Source of the DNA: JASHVB01 sp963780805
GTDB taxonomy: Bacteria > Pseudomonadota > Alphaproteobacteria > Acetobacterales > Acetobacteraceae
DNA: 64,000 nucleotides
Assembly: GCA_963780805.1 (NCBI GenBank)
Contig: CAWADP010000007.1
Span: 124,001-188,000 of the forward strand
Direction of reading: 5' to 3'
A program made the translations under genes and the position numbers. Shown piece by piece: positions 18,377 to 27,611 of this stretch. Under the pieces are notes generated by a model. It was not told the DNA's origin, searched no databases, and saw only the letters and a program-made list of their open reading frames with translations. Each line of letters opens with the position of its first letter. Positions within the stretch are counted from its first letter, which is position 1.

Positions 18377-18498
18377 TGTCATTGCGAGCGCAGCGACGTG
18401 TCATTGCGAGCGTAGCGACGTGTCAGTGCGAGCGTAGCGAAGCAACTCGCGGAGTGACGTATGCACCGTCCCGGAGATTCACCGCACTCGCGATGACG
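18377..18498. repeat. Compound copy of the GTCATTGCGAG repeat
   Basis: Three successive partial units (TGTCATTGCGAGCGCAGCG, TGTCATTGCGAGCGTAGCG, TGTCAGTGCGAGCGTAGCG) are followed by the loop and a degraded right arm ending CTCGCGATGACG. The stacked left arms suggest that new copies inserted into, or duplicated within, an older one. Confidence 0.85.
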
Positions 18499-18534
18499 GC
18501 CTCGCCGCCGGCATCGAAGCCAGGACTCACAACC

Positions 18535-18919
18535 CTAGCCGCGCTGGATCAGCTCGATCGACACATTCTGCGGTGCGGTCAGGAAGGCAATGCGCACGCC
18601 CGGGCGGATCGTCTTCGGCTCCATGGTGAAGGGCACGCCCTTGGCCTTCAGCTCGGCCACCGCGGCCTCGATGTCGTCCACCGTCAGGCCAAAATGTTCC
18701 AGGCCCATATACGGCGTCTCCGGCGAGGCGCCGGTCGTCGCCGGGTCCGCCTTGGCAATGAAGATCTTCTGCCCGGTCAGGTCCAGGTCGATCCGGCGTC
18801 GATCCATCCGGCATCGGCGTGCGGATCACCTCCGCGCCCAGCTTCTCGGCATACCACCGCGCCGTCGCCGCCGGGTCCGGCGAACGCAGATGAATGTGTT
18901 CCCAGGTATACTTGGCCAT
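18535..18919 (-). pseudogene. VOC (glyoxalase-like) family protein, frameshifted
   Basis: Translation starts at ATG 18919 (MAKYTWEHIHLRSPDPAATA) and reads as a glyoxalase/bleomycin-resistance (VOC) fold to about residue 40, GAEVIRTPMPDG. It then loses the frame. The remainder continues one frame over as IDLDLTGQKIFIAKADPA, YMGLEHFGLTVDDIEAAV and NVSIELIQRG. The total length (385 bases) is 3n+1, so one extra base, near 18794 in ATCCGG, explains the break. An intact paralogue lies at 32269-32667 and aligns along the whole length. Either the gene is inactive or the sequence has an indel error. Confidence 0.8.
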
Positions 18920-19078
18920 GTTCTCCTCCCGCTTGATCGGACGCCACCGCATTAGTCCACCGCGCACGCCCCGCGGCAAGGGCTATAACCCGACAGGGCT
19001 ACGGCCCGGAGGGCCCCTGGAAGGCCCATGCCGCCACCGCTTGACGGCTCCTGGCCAACGCCTCAGTGACGCCGTCCC

Positions 19079-19672
19079 ATGGGCGGCCCGGAAATCGAAA
19101 GACTGATCGACCTGCTGGCGAAATTGCCCGGCATGGGCCCACGCAGCGCGCGCCGCGCCGCGCTGCGCATGCTGCAGCAGCCGGAGGCACGGATGCTGCC
19201 CCTCGCCGTCGCCCTCGCCGAGGCCGCCCGCGCCGTCCATCCCTGCTCCCGCTGCGGCAATCTCGATAGCCGCGATCCCTGCGTTATCTGCACCGATCCC
19301 GACCGCGACGGCACAATGATCTGCGTCATCGAAGGCGTGGGCGACCTGTGGGCGCTGGAGCGCGCCGGCGTGCATCGCGGCCTGTACCATGTGCTGGGCG
19401 GCACGCTGTCCGCGCTCGGCGGCATCGGGCCGGAGGACCTGAACCTCCCGCCCTTGCTCGCCCGTATCCAGCAGGGCGGTGTGATCGAGGTGGTGCTGGC
19501 GCTGCCCGCCACCGTTGACGGCGCCACCACGGCGCACTGGCTGACCGACCGGCTGAAGCCGCTGGGCGTGGCAGTCACCCGAGTGGGCCAGGGAGTGCCG
19601 ATGGGCGGCGCGCTGGACGTGCTGGACGACGGCACGCTGGCGGCGGCGCTGCGGGCGCGGCGTCCGGCATAG
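19079..19672 (+). CDS. recR: Recombination mediator protein RecR
   Basis: RecR works with RecF and RecO to load RecA on gapped DNA. The 197-residue product has the N-terminal helix-hairpin-helix (LAKLPGMGPRSARRAAL), a four-cysteine zinc finger (CSRCGN followed by DPCVIC), and the Toprim domain (MICVIEGVGDLWALERAG, GGTLSALGGIGPEDL). The usual upstream neighbours dnaX and ybaB are not adjacent here. The length is normal. Confidence 0.97.
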   Translation: MGGPEIERLIDLLAKLPGMGPRSARRAALRMLQQPEARMLPLAVALAEAARAVHPCSRCGNLDSRDPCVICTDPDRDGTMICVIEGVGDLWALERAGVHRGLYHVLGGTLSALGGIGPEDLNLPPLLARIQQGGVIEVVLALPATVDGATTAHWLTDRLKPLGVAVTRVGQGVPMGGALDVLDDGTLAAALRARRPA

Positions 19673-19842
19673 CGCCAGCTCGCCCACTGCTTCTCGGGGG
19701 CGACGCCCAGGGATAGGCGAACCGGCGAAGCCAATCCGTGCCCACCTCGTCAGGACGCGTTGTACAGCGGAAATCCACCGGACACGGCGCCGCGCGATTT
19801 GACCATGACGAGCACATGCCGTGCCCCGGCGGGCGTTGTGCC

Positions 19843-20698
19843 CTACCCCTTCACCGCACCGAATGACAGGCCGCGTGCCAGGTAGCGCTGGAAGAAGAAC
19901 GACAGGATCACCGGGGGCCCGATCGCGATCAGCGTGTTGACCGCGGCCAGATTGAAGTCGATGTCGCGCGTGCCGCGCGAGGCCAGGATGAACGAGGCCA
20001 GCGTCTGCGCGTTGCGCGACGTGAAGGCCGAAGCGAACAGCGCCTCGTTCCAGCCGAAGGCGAAGACGTTGATTGCGGTGACGATGACGCCGTCGATCGA
20101 CAGCGGCAGCGCGATCAGCAGGAAGATCTGCCAGGCGGTCGCGCCTTCGACTTTCGCCGCCTCTTCGACCTCCTTGCTCACGTCGCGAAACACGTCGCGC
20201 ATGATCACCACGGCGAAGGCGAGGCTGAAGGTCGAGTAGGAGATGATCAGGCCGGTCCAGGTATCGATCAATCCAAAATACACCATCATCAGGTAGAACG
20301 GCACCAGCACGATCGCCGGCGGCAACACGCGTTGCGACAGGAACCACAGGGTGATGTCGCGCGAGGCCATGGGAAACTCGAAGCGGGCCAGGCTGTAGGC
20401 GGCCGGCACGCCGATCACCAGCACCAGGACCGTGGCGCCGCCGCTCACCACGACGCTCGACAGCAGCGCATGCAGCACGCCGGGGTCGGTCAGCACCTGG
20501 TGCCAGGAGTCCAGGGTAGGCTGGAATTGCAGGAAGGGGATGATGGTGCCGGAGCGGAACGTCTCCTCCAGCGTCTTGATCGAGTTCAGGACCGCCCACA
20601 GGAACGGCACCAGCACCCAGGCTGCAGGCCAGCAGCATGATCAGGTAGATCACCGCCTTGGAGCCGGGACGGGCACGCAGCCACAGCACGTTCTGCAT
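19843..20698 (-). pseudogene. Sugar ABC transporter permease (MalG type), frameshifted
   Basis: The N-terminus starts at ATG 20698, 13 bases after the upstream permease stop, as MQNVLWLRARPGSKAVIYLI. It then breaks; from about 20625 the correct frame is PAAWVLVPFLWAVLNSIKT and runs to the end at 19843. The length (856 bases) is 3n+1. Removing one base from GGCCTGCAGCC would restore a continuous inner-membrane permease of about 284 residues with the EAA loop EVEEAAKVEGATAWQIFLLI and six hydrophobic segments. The pair with the permease at 20712 and the binding protein at 21803 identifies a carbohydrate importer of the CUT1 type. If the frameshift is real the importer is dead. Confidence 0.85.
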
Positions 20699-20711
20699 CG
20701 CGAACCTCCCG

Positions 20712-21644
20712 TCAGGCGATCCGCCGCCGCATCTGGCGGAAGAAGATGGTGATCAGCACCGAGATCATCGCCAGCACGACGATGCCCATGGCCGAGCCGT
20801 GGCCGAAGTCGAAGAACTGGATGGTCGTCAGATAGTCATAGATGCTGAAGAGCTGTGTGCTGGTGCCAGGGCCGCCGCTGGTGATGGCGAACGGGAGGCC
20901 GAAGGCTTTGAAGCCCTCGATCAGCCGCAGCAGGATGGCAACGCTCATCACCGGCCAGGCGAGCGGAATGCCGATATGGCGCATCGCCTGCCAGTGGTTT
21001 TCGCAGTCGAGCACCGCGGCGTCGTAGATCTCCTGCGGCACCGCGGACAGTGCCGCCAGCGCCAGCAGGAAAACGAACGGCGTCCAGCGCCAGACTTCCA
21101 GGATCATCGCCGCGGTCAGGCCCCAGGTGGCGGTGGAGAGCCAGGGGATGGAGAGTCCCACGAAGCCCAGCAGCCAGGTCACCAGGCCGCCCTGCGAACT
21201 GAACAGGGTGATGCCCAGATAGCCGATCGCGACTTCCATGGTGAACAGTGGGGAGGTGATCAGCGCGCGGAACAGTTTGGTGCCGGGTGCGCCGAGATTG
21301 ACCACCCAGGCGAGCAGGAAGCCGAGCACGACTTCGAGAGGGACGGTGATGGCGACATAGATGATGGTGATGACGACGCTGTGCCAGAACTCGTCGGATT
21401 GCAGCACGCCGGCATAATTTGCGAAGCCGACATAGCCGGTGACGCCGCGGCCCAGCACGTAGTTGGCAAAGCTGTAGCGGATCACCTCGGCCAGCGGGAA
21501 GAACGTGAGGCCGACGATCCAGACGATCGCCGGTGCCAGCATCAGGTATTTGAACGCGACCTCATCGTCGAAGCGCCGGCGCTTGCCGCCGCGCGCGGGT
21601 GCGCGGGGCATTGCGTTGCGAGGTGCCAAAGTCGAGTCGTTCAC
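20712..21644 (-). CDS. Sugar ABC transporter permease (MalF type)
   Basis: This inner-membrane permease has six or seven hydrophobic segments, beginning KYLMLAPAIVWIVGLTFF, and the cytoplasmic EAA loop EIYDAAVLDCENHWQAMRHI that contacts the ATPase. I favour GTG 21644 (VNDSTLAPRNAM) as the start, since codons further upstream fall into a dispersed repeat; ATG 21611 is also possible. It is the middle gene of a three-gene operon with the binding protein upstream and the second permease downstream. No cognate ATP-binding protein is encoded nearby, so it must use one from elsewhere. Confidence 0.92.
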   Translation of the reverse strand: MNDSTLAPRNAMPRAPARGGKRRRFDDEVAFKYLMLAPAIVWIVGLTFFPLAEVIRYSFANYVLGRGVTGYVGFANYAGVLQSDEFWHSVVITIIYVAITVPLEVVLGFLLAWVVNLGAPGTKLFRALITSPLFTMEVAIGYLGITLFSSQGGLVTWLLGFVGLSIPWLSTATWGLTAAMILEVWRWTPFVFLLALAALSAVPQEIYDAAVLDCENHWQAMRHIGIPLAWPVMSVAILLRLIEGFKAFGLPFAITSGGPGTSTQLFSIYDYLTTIQFFDFGHGSAMGIVVLAMISVLITIFFRQMRRRIA

Positions 21645-21684
21645 AACGTCATCCAACCACACCGTATCATGGGCGGCCCATGTT

Positions 21685-21745
21685 CCGGCCATCCGCGCAC
21701 GCGAGTACCGGCGCAGATGGCCGGGTCAAACCCGGCCATGACGAG
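21685..21745. repeat. Dispersed hairpin repeat (GGCCGGGTCAA family)
   Basis: The segment between the binding protein and permease genes reads CCGGCCATCCGCGCACGCGA and then ATGGCCGGGTCAAACCCGGC followed by CATGACG, forming an inverted repeat. A related copy is at 30186-30276. Such elements are common between genes in alphaproteobacteria. Confidence 0.75.
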
Positions 21746-21802
21746 ACGCAGGCGCCGGCGTCACCCCGGCACCAAGAGCCAGTCGTTTCGCGGCGCTGCA
21801 TC

Positions 21803-23497
21803 TCACGCGCCGAACGACGCGACATACAGCGCCTTCTGCTGATCGCGGCCGTAGCGGTTGGTGATGTCCTCCCATGCCGCGGCGGTCTCATCCAACGCCT
21901 TTTGCGGCGTGGTCTGGCCGGCGAGCAAGGCGGACAGCCGGATGTCGAGCTGGTGCCAGTAATCCGCGGCGCCGGGGATGCGCAGATAGGGTTCCTGCAC
22001 CGGCAGCGCCAGGTTGGCATAGTAGGCATCCATGAAGGCCTTGGCGTCGGCCTCGTTCCAGCCCTCCGCGTGCCACTCGGCGAGCGTCGCGGTGCCGGCC
22101 GGCGGCAGGTATTCGTCGCGCATGCCGGGCTGCACGCCGGTGAAGCCGTGGGTCACGTTGTAGAAGGCGTTCTTGCGGTTGGCCATGAAGGCGAGAAAGT
22201 CGTAGGTCGCCTGCTTCTCCTGCGTGAAGCGCGAGATGACGCAATGCCAGCTTCCGCCGTTGACGTTGCCGGCCTGGTTCAGCGGATACTTCTTCCATGT
22301 GTTGTTGATCGGATCGTAGGCTTCGGTAACGCCGGGGATCGGCGCGGCGCCGATCTTGCCCTGCACGACCGACGACTTGGTGTCCTGCGCCAGAGTCGGC
22401 AGGTCGCCCCAGGTCGCCTCCATCACCGCCTTGCCCGACAGGAACAGGTTCCAGCCCTGGCCAAGCGTCCAGGCGATCTCTTCGCGCGGACCATTGGGCA
22501 GAAACTTGAGGTAGTCCTGCAGCGCGCGCAGATGCCCAGGCGAGTTGATCAGCGGCTTCATCGTTTCCGGATGGAAATAGAAATACTTGTTGTCGGGCGA
22601 GCAAATGTAGGGCGCCGCGAGGGTGAGGAAGTGGAAGAAGCCCTGAGCGTTCACCTTGGCGTGCAGTGCCAGGCCCCAGTCGGCCGATCCGTCGCCGTTC
22701 CAGTCCCAGCCGGTGAAGAAGTCGGCGAGGTCGTGCATCTGCTGCATCGTCGTCGGCGGGGCTGGCAGGTCGTAGCCGTGCTTGGCCTTGAACTTCGCCT
22801 GGTTGTCCGGATTGGCGAAGACGTCCTTGCGGTAATACAGCGTCTGCGCATCGGCATCGAACAACACGCCGTACAGCTTGCCGCCCCAGGTGTATAGCTT
22901 TTTCATCGCGGGGATGAAGTTGCCGGGGTTCCAGTAGGGATAGCGGCGATCGGCGAGGAACGGCTCGATCGGCTGGATGTAGGGCGTGCCGTTGGTGAAG
23001 AAGTCGCCGTAGAACCAGGCTGCCGTCATATAGGCATCGTTGCGGTGCAGGCCGCTGGTAAGGTCGGAGAAGATCTGCGTGTAGAGGATGTCGATCGGAA
23101 CATCGGCGACGCTGATGCGGCCGCCGGTTTCTTCTTCCCAGTGCGGCACGTGATGCTTCAGACCCTCGCCGACCGAGCCTTTCTCCACCAGGAGGTAGAT
23201 GGTCTTGCCCTTGTACGGCTTGGTCTTGAGGAAAGCGGCGCGTTCGGGCGTGATGGGGGATTCGTAGGGTGCCTCGGGGGCCGACTGCAGCAGGCCAGCG
23301 TCGGCGGCGTAGCCGCGACGCAACGGCAGCACGGTCACCGCCGCTGCTGCGCCCGAGGCGCGCATCAGGTCGCGGCGCGACAGCGAACCGCGCAACGATG
23401 CGCGCCCGATGTGGTCAGACCCGATGTGGTCAAACCCGGTGTGGTCAGACCCCGTGTGGTTAGACCCCGTGTGGTCAGACCCGATGTGGTTAGACAT
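21803..23497 (-). CDS. ABC sugar-binding protein with Tat signal and repeat leader
   Basis: The product (564 residues) is an extracellular solute-binding protein for the importer encoded downstream. A strong GGAGGATACGACC site precedes ATG 23497. The first 32 residues are a tandem pentapeptide of the form S-D-H-T/I-G, repeated six times. A twin-arginine signal follows: SLSRRDLMRASGAAAAVTVL, so the protein is exported folded. The mature part has typical features of carbohydrate-binding lipobox-free SBPs, including DAYMTAAWFYGDFF, LYGVLFDADAQTLYYRKDVF and EEIAWTLGQGWNLFLSGKAV. Its size is larger than most CUT1 binding proteins (about 420-450). The Asp/His leader in front of the n-region is unusual. 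Confidence 0.92.
   Translation of the reverse strand: MSNHIGSDHTGSNHTGSDHTGFDHIGSDHIGRASLRGSLSRRDLMRASGAAAAVTVLPLRRGYAADAGLLQSAPEAPYESPITPERAAFLKTKPYKGKTIYLLVEKGSVGEGLKHHVPHWEEETGGRISVADVPIDILYTQIFSDLTSGLHRNDAYMTAAWFYGDFFTNGTPYIQPIEPFLADRRYPYWNPGNFIPAMKKLYTWGGKLYGVLFDADAQTLYYRKDVFANPDNQAKFKAKHGYDLPAPPTTMQQMHDLADFFTGWDWNGDGSADWGLALHAKVNAQGFFHFLTLAAPYICSPDNKYFYFHPETMKPLINSPGHLRALQDYLKFLPNGPREEIAWTLGQGWNLFLSGKAVMEATWGDLPTLAQDTKSSVVQGKIGAAPIPGVTEAYDPINNTWKKYPLNQAGNVNGGSWHCVISRFTQEKQATYDFLAFMANRKNAFYNVTHGFTGVQPGMRDEYLPPAGTATLAEWHAEGWNEADAKAFMDAYYANLALPVQEPYLRIPGAADYWHQLDIRLSALLAGQTTPQKALDETAAAWEDITNRYGRDQQKALYVASFGA
23407..23494 (-). repeat. 15-bp coding tandem repeat, six copies
   Basis: Six imperfect copies of GGGTCTGACCACATC lie just after the start codon of the binding-protein gene and are translated as G-S-D-H-I/T, with F or N variants. 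The repeat unit length is a multiple of three, so copy-number changes keep the frame. Confidence 0.92.
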
Positions 23498-24239
23498 GGT
23501 CGTATCCTCCGCAAGACGGCTTGGTCGCCGTTAGTGCGAGAAAGGCTGCTGCCCGGGTCCGTAGCCTGTCAACCCACGTCCGGCCGTTGAACTGGCGTGC
23601 AGCCGCGTAGGAACATCAACTTGCAGCCTGCGTTGGCCCTCACGTTTCGAAGAGTCGGAATGGCGGGCGCAGTTGTCGGCCCTTGACGAATTGCCGCAGG
23701 GTTTCCCCAAGATACGATACTACCGTTCGAGGCGATCCAACTGCTCCGCAGGTTTTCGTGAGCTGCCCGGGAAGCCCGCGATGCGGACATAGGCCGGTGC
23801 CATGTCACGCAAGCCGTGCGGGCTGCTGATTGTCAGTGTCGCCTGGCCGGCGTGATGCGTGCGCCGTGCGATGCTCGCGCTCCCTAAGCAATGCGCTCCG
23901 GCGGGCGGTGTTCTTCCATCGCCAGGGAGAAATCCGGGATAGAACCGTCGAGAACCGGAGCTTCCGCGCTTAGCGCCGATGGGTGAAGGCCGGGGCAAGC
24001 CTCACCCGCCATAGCGAGGAGACGCGGACTCTGCACCCATTTGGCGCTCTCATTGCTGGGCGTCTCCTCACACCGGGATGGAAGCCCCGCGCGGGCGATG
24101 CCGCTCTTCGACGCAGGCGCTCTCCTTGTTGGGGCAAAGGGACCTTCCCCGCACAGGATGGAAAAGTCCAAATTCGCGAGTGGGAGAATCCGCCGCCTGC
24201 CTCTATTTCAGCAGCGAACGATCCAGGGGAGGACGCCGC
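23498..24239. other. Intergenic region, no supported gene
   Basis: These 742 bases lie between two divergently transcribed genes and must contain both promoters. Open frames cross it on both strands, but none has recognisable content. The last 40 bases contain the GGGGAGGA ribosome binding site of the next gene. Confidence 0.5.
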
Positions 24240-24869
24240 ATGAGCGACAGCGACAGCATCGAGACCACCTCCGGCACGGAGCGGCTTGTCGCCTTCAGCG
24301 ATGGCGTGTTCGCCGTGGCGATCACCCTGCTGGTGCTGGACGTCCGCCTGCCGGACCTGCCGGCACCGGTGAGCAATGCCGCCCTAACCACGGCCCTGGT
24401 CTCGATCCTGCCCAAGATCGGCGGCTATGTGCTGAGCTTCCTGGTGGTGGGCGAGTTCTGGTACCTGCATCACCTACGGTTTCGCTACATCCATCGCTGC
24501 GACACCGTACTGATCTGGCTGAACCTGTTGCTGCTTCTGACAGTCAGCTTCGTGCCGTTCGCCAGTGCGGTGCTGAGCCAATACGGCAACGCCACCAGCC
24601 ACGCGCTGTATGACGGCACGATGGCACTGACCGCGCTGTTGTCCGCCGCGTTGTGGGGCTACGCCATTGCTGGCGATCGCCTGGTGCGCCCGGGGCTGGA
24701 CCCGCTCATCCGCCACCGCGGCCTGGCGGGCTCGCTGCAGGTGGCCGGCGTCTTCATTCTCTCCGGCGTGGTGGTCGTGTTCAGCGTGCATGGGGCGCGC
24801 TGGGTCTGGCTACTGTTGATCCCGTCCGCGGTCGGCTGGCCGGGAGGCCGGCGTCGAGAGCAGCGTTGA
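24240..24869 (+). CDS. TMEM175-family membrane protein (DUF1211)
   Basis: ATG 24240 is preceded by GGGGAGGACGCCGC. The 209-residue membrane protein begins with the family hallmark ERLVAFSDGVFAVAITLLVL: the F-S-D motif of the first helix that lines the pore in bacterial and lysosomal TMEM175 potassium channels. Five more hydrophobic segments follow (VLSFLVVGEFWYLHH, TVLIWLNLLLLLTVSFVPF and others), giving the six-helix bacterial arrangement, which works as a tetramer. A potassium leak function is inferred from the family. Confidence 0.9.
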   Translation: MSDSDSIETTSGTERLVAFSDGVFAVAITLLVLDVRLPDLPAPVSNAALTTALVSILPKIGGYVLSFLVVGEFWYLHHLRFRYIHRCDTVLIWLNLLLLLTVSFVPFASAVLSQYGNATSHALYDGTMALTALLSAALWGYAIAGDRLVRPGLDPLIRHRGLAGSLQVAGVFILSGVVVVFSVHGARWVWLLLIPSAVGWPGGRRREQR

Positions 24870-25011
24870 CGATGGTCGTCGCAGGGGTGTGCGATCGTTG
24901 GTGCTGCCGCGCCTGAGCCGGACGTCTACCGATCCTGTGAAAGACCGGGCGGGGTGGACCGACGGGCTTTGAAGCCGGCGACAGCACAGCCAGGCCCGCC
25001 ATGTTTGCTGC

Positions 25012-25558
25012 ATGACCGTCGCCCTGCGCAAACCGATAACGCTGGCCGAATTTCTCGCCTGGGAGGAACGGCAGCCCGCGCTACGAGTTCGATGGCATCG
25101 GGCCGGTGGCGATGACCGGTGGCACCGTCATGCGTAACCGCATCATGCGCCGGCTGCGATGGGTGCTGGAACGCCAACTGGACGGCAGGACCTGCGAGCC
25201 ATTCGGGCCGGACGTGAAGATCATCGTTGCCGGCAAAACGCGGTATCCGGATGCTTTGGTGACCTGCACGCCGCAGCAGGACAAATCGCAGGTCGTCGGG
25301 AAGACGGTGGTGGTGTTCGAGGTCCTCGGCGACAGCACGTCACAGACGCACCGGGTCGAAAAGGTTCGGGAGTATCAGGCGACCTCCTCCATCCAGCGGT
25401 ACATCATCCTGGAGCAGGATAGTTTGGCCGCGATCGTGTACGAGCCGCAGGGTGAGGACTGGGCTCGCATCGCAATGGGCAAACGCGACATTCTGCGGAT
25501 GCCGGAACCCGGCGTCGAGATTCGCCTCGCGGAGATATATGCTTCCGCCGGCGCGTGA
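25012..25558 (+). pseudogene. Uma2-family (DUF820) putative nuclease, frameshifted
   Basis: ATG 25012 opens MTVALRKPITLAEFLAWEER, the usual N-terminus of Uma2 proteins, but the frame is lost near 25073. The body continues in the next frame as RYEFDGIGPVAMTGG, then PFGPDVKIIVAGKTRYPDAL and KTVVVFEVLGDST, the PD-(D/E)XK-like core with P-D and E-V-L positions. The span is 3n+1 bases long; one surplus C in GCAGCCCGCG explains it. Uma2 proteins are numerous in some bacteria and have no firmly established role. Confidence 0.8.
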
Positions 25559-25571
25559 CCGCGCAGCCTTT

Positions 25572-27611
25572 TTACGCCGCGCGCGCCTCCGCCCCACTGG
25601 CGCCGATGATCGCCAGGGCGCGGTCCACCCGCACCAGCGTTGCGGGATCCTGATGAAACGCCAACACCAGGGTGCCGTTGCCGCTGCGCAGCACCCGTGC
25701 CGGAACCGGCATATCGACTCCCGGCAGCCTCACCGATAGCTCGGTCCCGGTTCGCTCACTCCAGGACGCCAGCAGCCCCATGCCGCCACGGGCAATTTCC
25801 TGGATCACCGCCTCACGCGGGGGCTGTCCCGGAAGGTCCAGCGTCGCGCGATGGCCGCCCCCCGGGATGCGCACGTACAACCGGCGCTCCGCTTCGTCCT
25901 TGCGAGCCATCACGCGCAGGAACGCATCCACCTCCTGCCGCAGCATGTCGGACGTGCCGCCGATCTCGTCGGCCGCCCGCATCACCTGTCCGGCAACACC
26001 GTCCGCCGAACCCGCCACGACCGAGACCTGCGTCATCGAGTGGCTCACCTCATCCGTCGCCTGCGCCACCGCCTGCACGCGCCCGACGATCTCCCGTGTC
26101 GCCGCTGCCTGCTCCTCCACCGCCGCGGCGATCGCCGTCGCGATGGCATCGACATCGCCGATCGCCGCCCCGACCTGTTGGACCGCCGCGACCGCCTCGC
26201 CGGTCGAGCCGCGGATGGCGACGACCTGGGCGCCGATCTCCTCGGTTGCCTTGGCGGTCTGTGCCGCGAGCGCCTTCACCTCGCCGGCGACCACCGCGAA
26301 TCCCTTGCCCGCGTCGCCCGCCCGCGCCGCCTCGATCGTCGCGTTCAGCGCCAGCAGGTTGGTGCGCCCGGCGATCGAGGCGATAAGCTGCACCACGCTG
26401 CCAATTCGCTCCGCCGCCGCAGCCAGCCCGGCCACCTTGCGATCGGTCGCCGCCGAGCGCTCCACCGCCGTGCGCGCCGCGGCCGACGCATGCGCCACCT
26501 GGCGGCTGATCTCGTCCACGCTCGCCGACATCTCCTCCACACCGGCGCCGACCGCGGTCAGATTTTCGGCCGAAGCGGTCGCCGAGGAGGCGGTGCGTGT
26601 CGCATGCTCCCGTGTGCTGTGCGCCGCGCCGGTCATCTCGCCGGCGGCCGAGCGCATGCCGTCCGCCGCGCGCGCAAGATTGGCGAGGACCCCCGACACC
26701 GAGCCGCCGAAATCCTGCAGATGTTGGTCCATTGCCGCCTGGCGCCGGGTACGTGCCGCATGCTCGGCGGCATGTGCGGCGGCGCGGTCACGTGCCTGTT
26801 GCTCGTGCTGGCGGAAGACCTCGACCGCGCGTGCCATGGCGCCGATCTCGTCCTGACGTTCTACTGCGGGCACGGATTGTTCCAGATCGCCGTCGGCCAA
26901 GGCCCGCACCGTGGCGGTCAGTTGCAGCACCGGCCGCGCGATGGCACGCGCCGCCACCACGGTCAGCAGCAGGCACAGCGCAAGCGCTGCACCGCATCCC
27001 CCCAGCAGGAGCAGACGCGCCCGGTCGGCGGCGTCGCCCGCCTGCTGGGCCAGGCGCTGGCCAGCGGCCTCCACCGCGCCTCGATAGCGGTCCAGCCCAG
27101 CCGACAGCGCGCCGAAACGATCGTCCACGTCCGCCATCAGCATGGTCGCGCTGGCCGGGTCGGACGTGGCCGCGGTCACCACATCGTTCACCGCCGCCTG
27201 ATAGGTTGCGAGGTCTGTGCGCAACGCTGGTATTTTGTCGCTGGCGGCGCCGCTGGCCACGAGGTGCGTGAAGGCGGCGCCGGCGCCGTTCGCGGCGCCC
27301 CGCACCTGCTCGGCAATCTGCCGCACCCGCTTCGGGTCGCTTTCGTTCGCCGCGACCGACAACATGTGCTGCAATGCGGTCTGCGTGGCGTTCACCGCAT
27401 CCTTCGCCTCCGCCGCGCGCTGGTAGGCGGGCAACGCGCCGGCGCTGATGTCATGCAGCCGCGCCTTGTCGGCCGCCAGCACGAACACTGCTGCCACCGC
27501 CAGACCGAGCAATACCAGCAGGATGACGCAGGGCGCGACGAACACCTTCAGCGTGATCGACAGGTCGGCCAGCGGCCGCGAGCGGCGGCGGGCGGGATGG
27601 GCGCCCGACAT
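25572..27611 (-). CDS. Methyl-accepting chemotaxis protein with C-terminal PilZ domain
   Basis: The start is ATG 27611, which overlaps the stop of the upstream Cache gene (TGATG); the product has 679 residues. It has two membrane helices (residues about 18-40 and 190-210) around a helical periplasmic region, then a HAMP domain (ARPVLQLTATVRALADGD) and an MCP signalling domain with the hairpin tip IAGRTNLLALNATIEAARAG. The last 100 residues form a PilZ-like domain: RRLYVR supplies the RxxxR motif, but the usual D/N-x-S-x-x-G is EIARGGMG, without the Ser. Cyclic-di-GMP binding is therefore plausible but not certain. No che genes are nearby. Confidence 0.93.
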   Translation of the reverse strand: MSGAHPARRRSRPLADLSITLKVFVAPCVILLVLLGLAVAAVFVLAADKARLHDISAGALPAYQRAAEAKDAVNATQTALQHMLSVAANESDPKRVRQIAEQVRGAANGAGAAFTHLVASGAASDKIPALRTDLATYQAAVNDVVTAATSDPASATMLMADVDDRFGALSAGLDRYRGAVEAAGQRLAQQAGDAADRARLLLLGGCGAALALCLLLTVVAARAIARPVLQLTATVRALADGDLEQSVPAVERQDEIGAMARAVEVFRQHEQQARDRAAAHAAEHAARTRRQAAMDQHLQDFGGSVSGVLANLARAADGMRSAAGEMTGAAHSTREHATRTASSATASAENLTAVGAGVEEMSASVDEISRQVAHASAAARTAVERSAATDRKVAGLAAAAERIGSVVQLIASIAGRTNLLALNATIEAARAGDAGKGFAVVAGEVKALAAQTAKATEEIGAQVVAIRGSTGEAVAAVQQVGAAIGDVDAIATAIAAAVEEQAAATREIVGRVQAVAQATDEVSHSMTQVSVVAGSADGVAGQVMRAADEIGGTSDMLRQEVDAFLRVMARKDEAERRLYVRIPGGGHRATLDLPGQPPREAVIQEIARGGMGLLASWSERTGTELSVRLPGVDMPVPARVLRSGNGTLVLAFHQDPATLVRVDRALAIIGASGAEARAA

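Noticed and set aside
23407..23494. Regularly spaced repeat that might suggest a small CRISPR array
   Set aside because: The unit is 15 bp with no spacers, lies in a coding sequence and keeps the frame.
23884..24171. 95-codon minus-strand ORF
   Set aside because: It has no recognisable domain and lies in the promoter region between divergent genes; it may be repeat DNA but cannot be supported as a gene.
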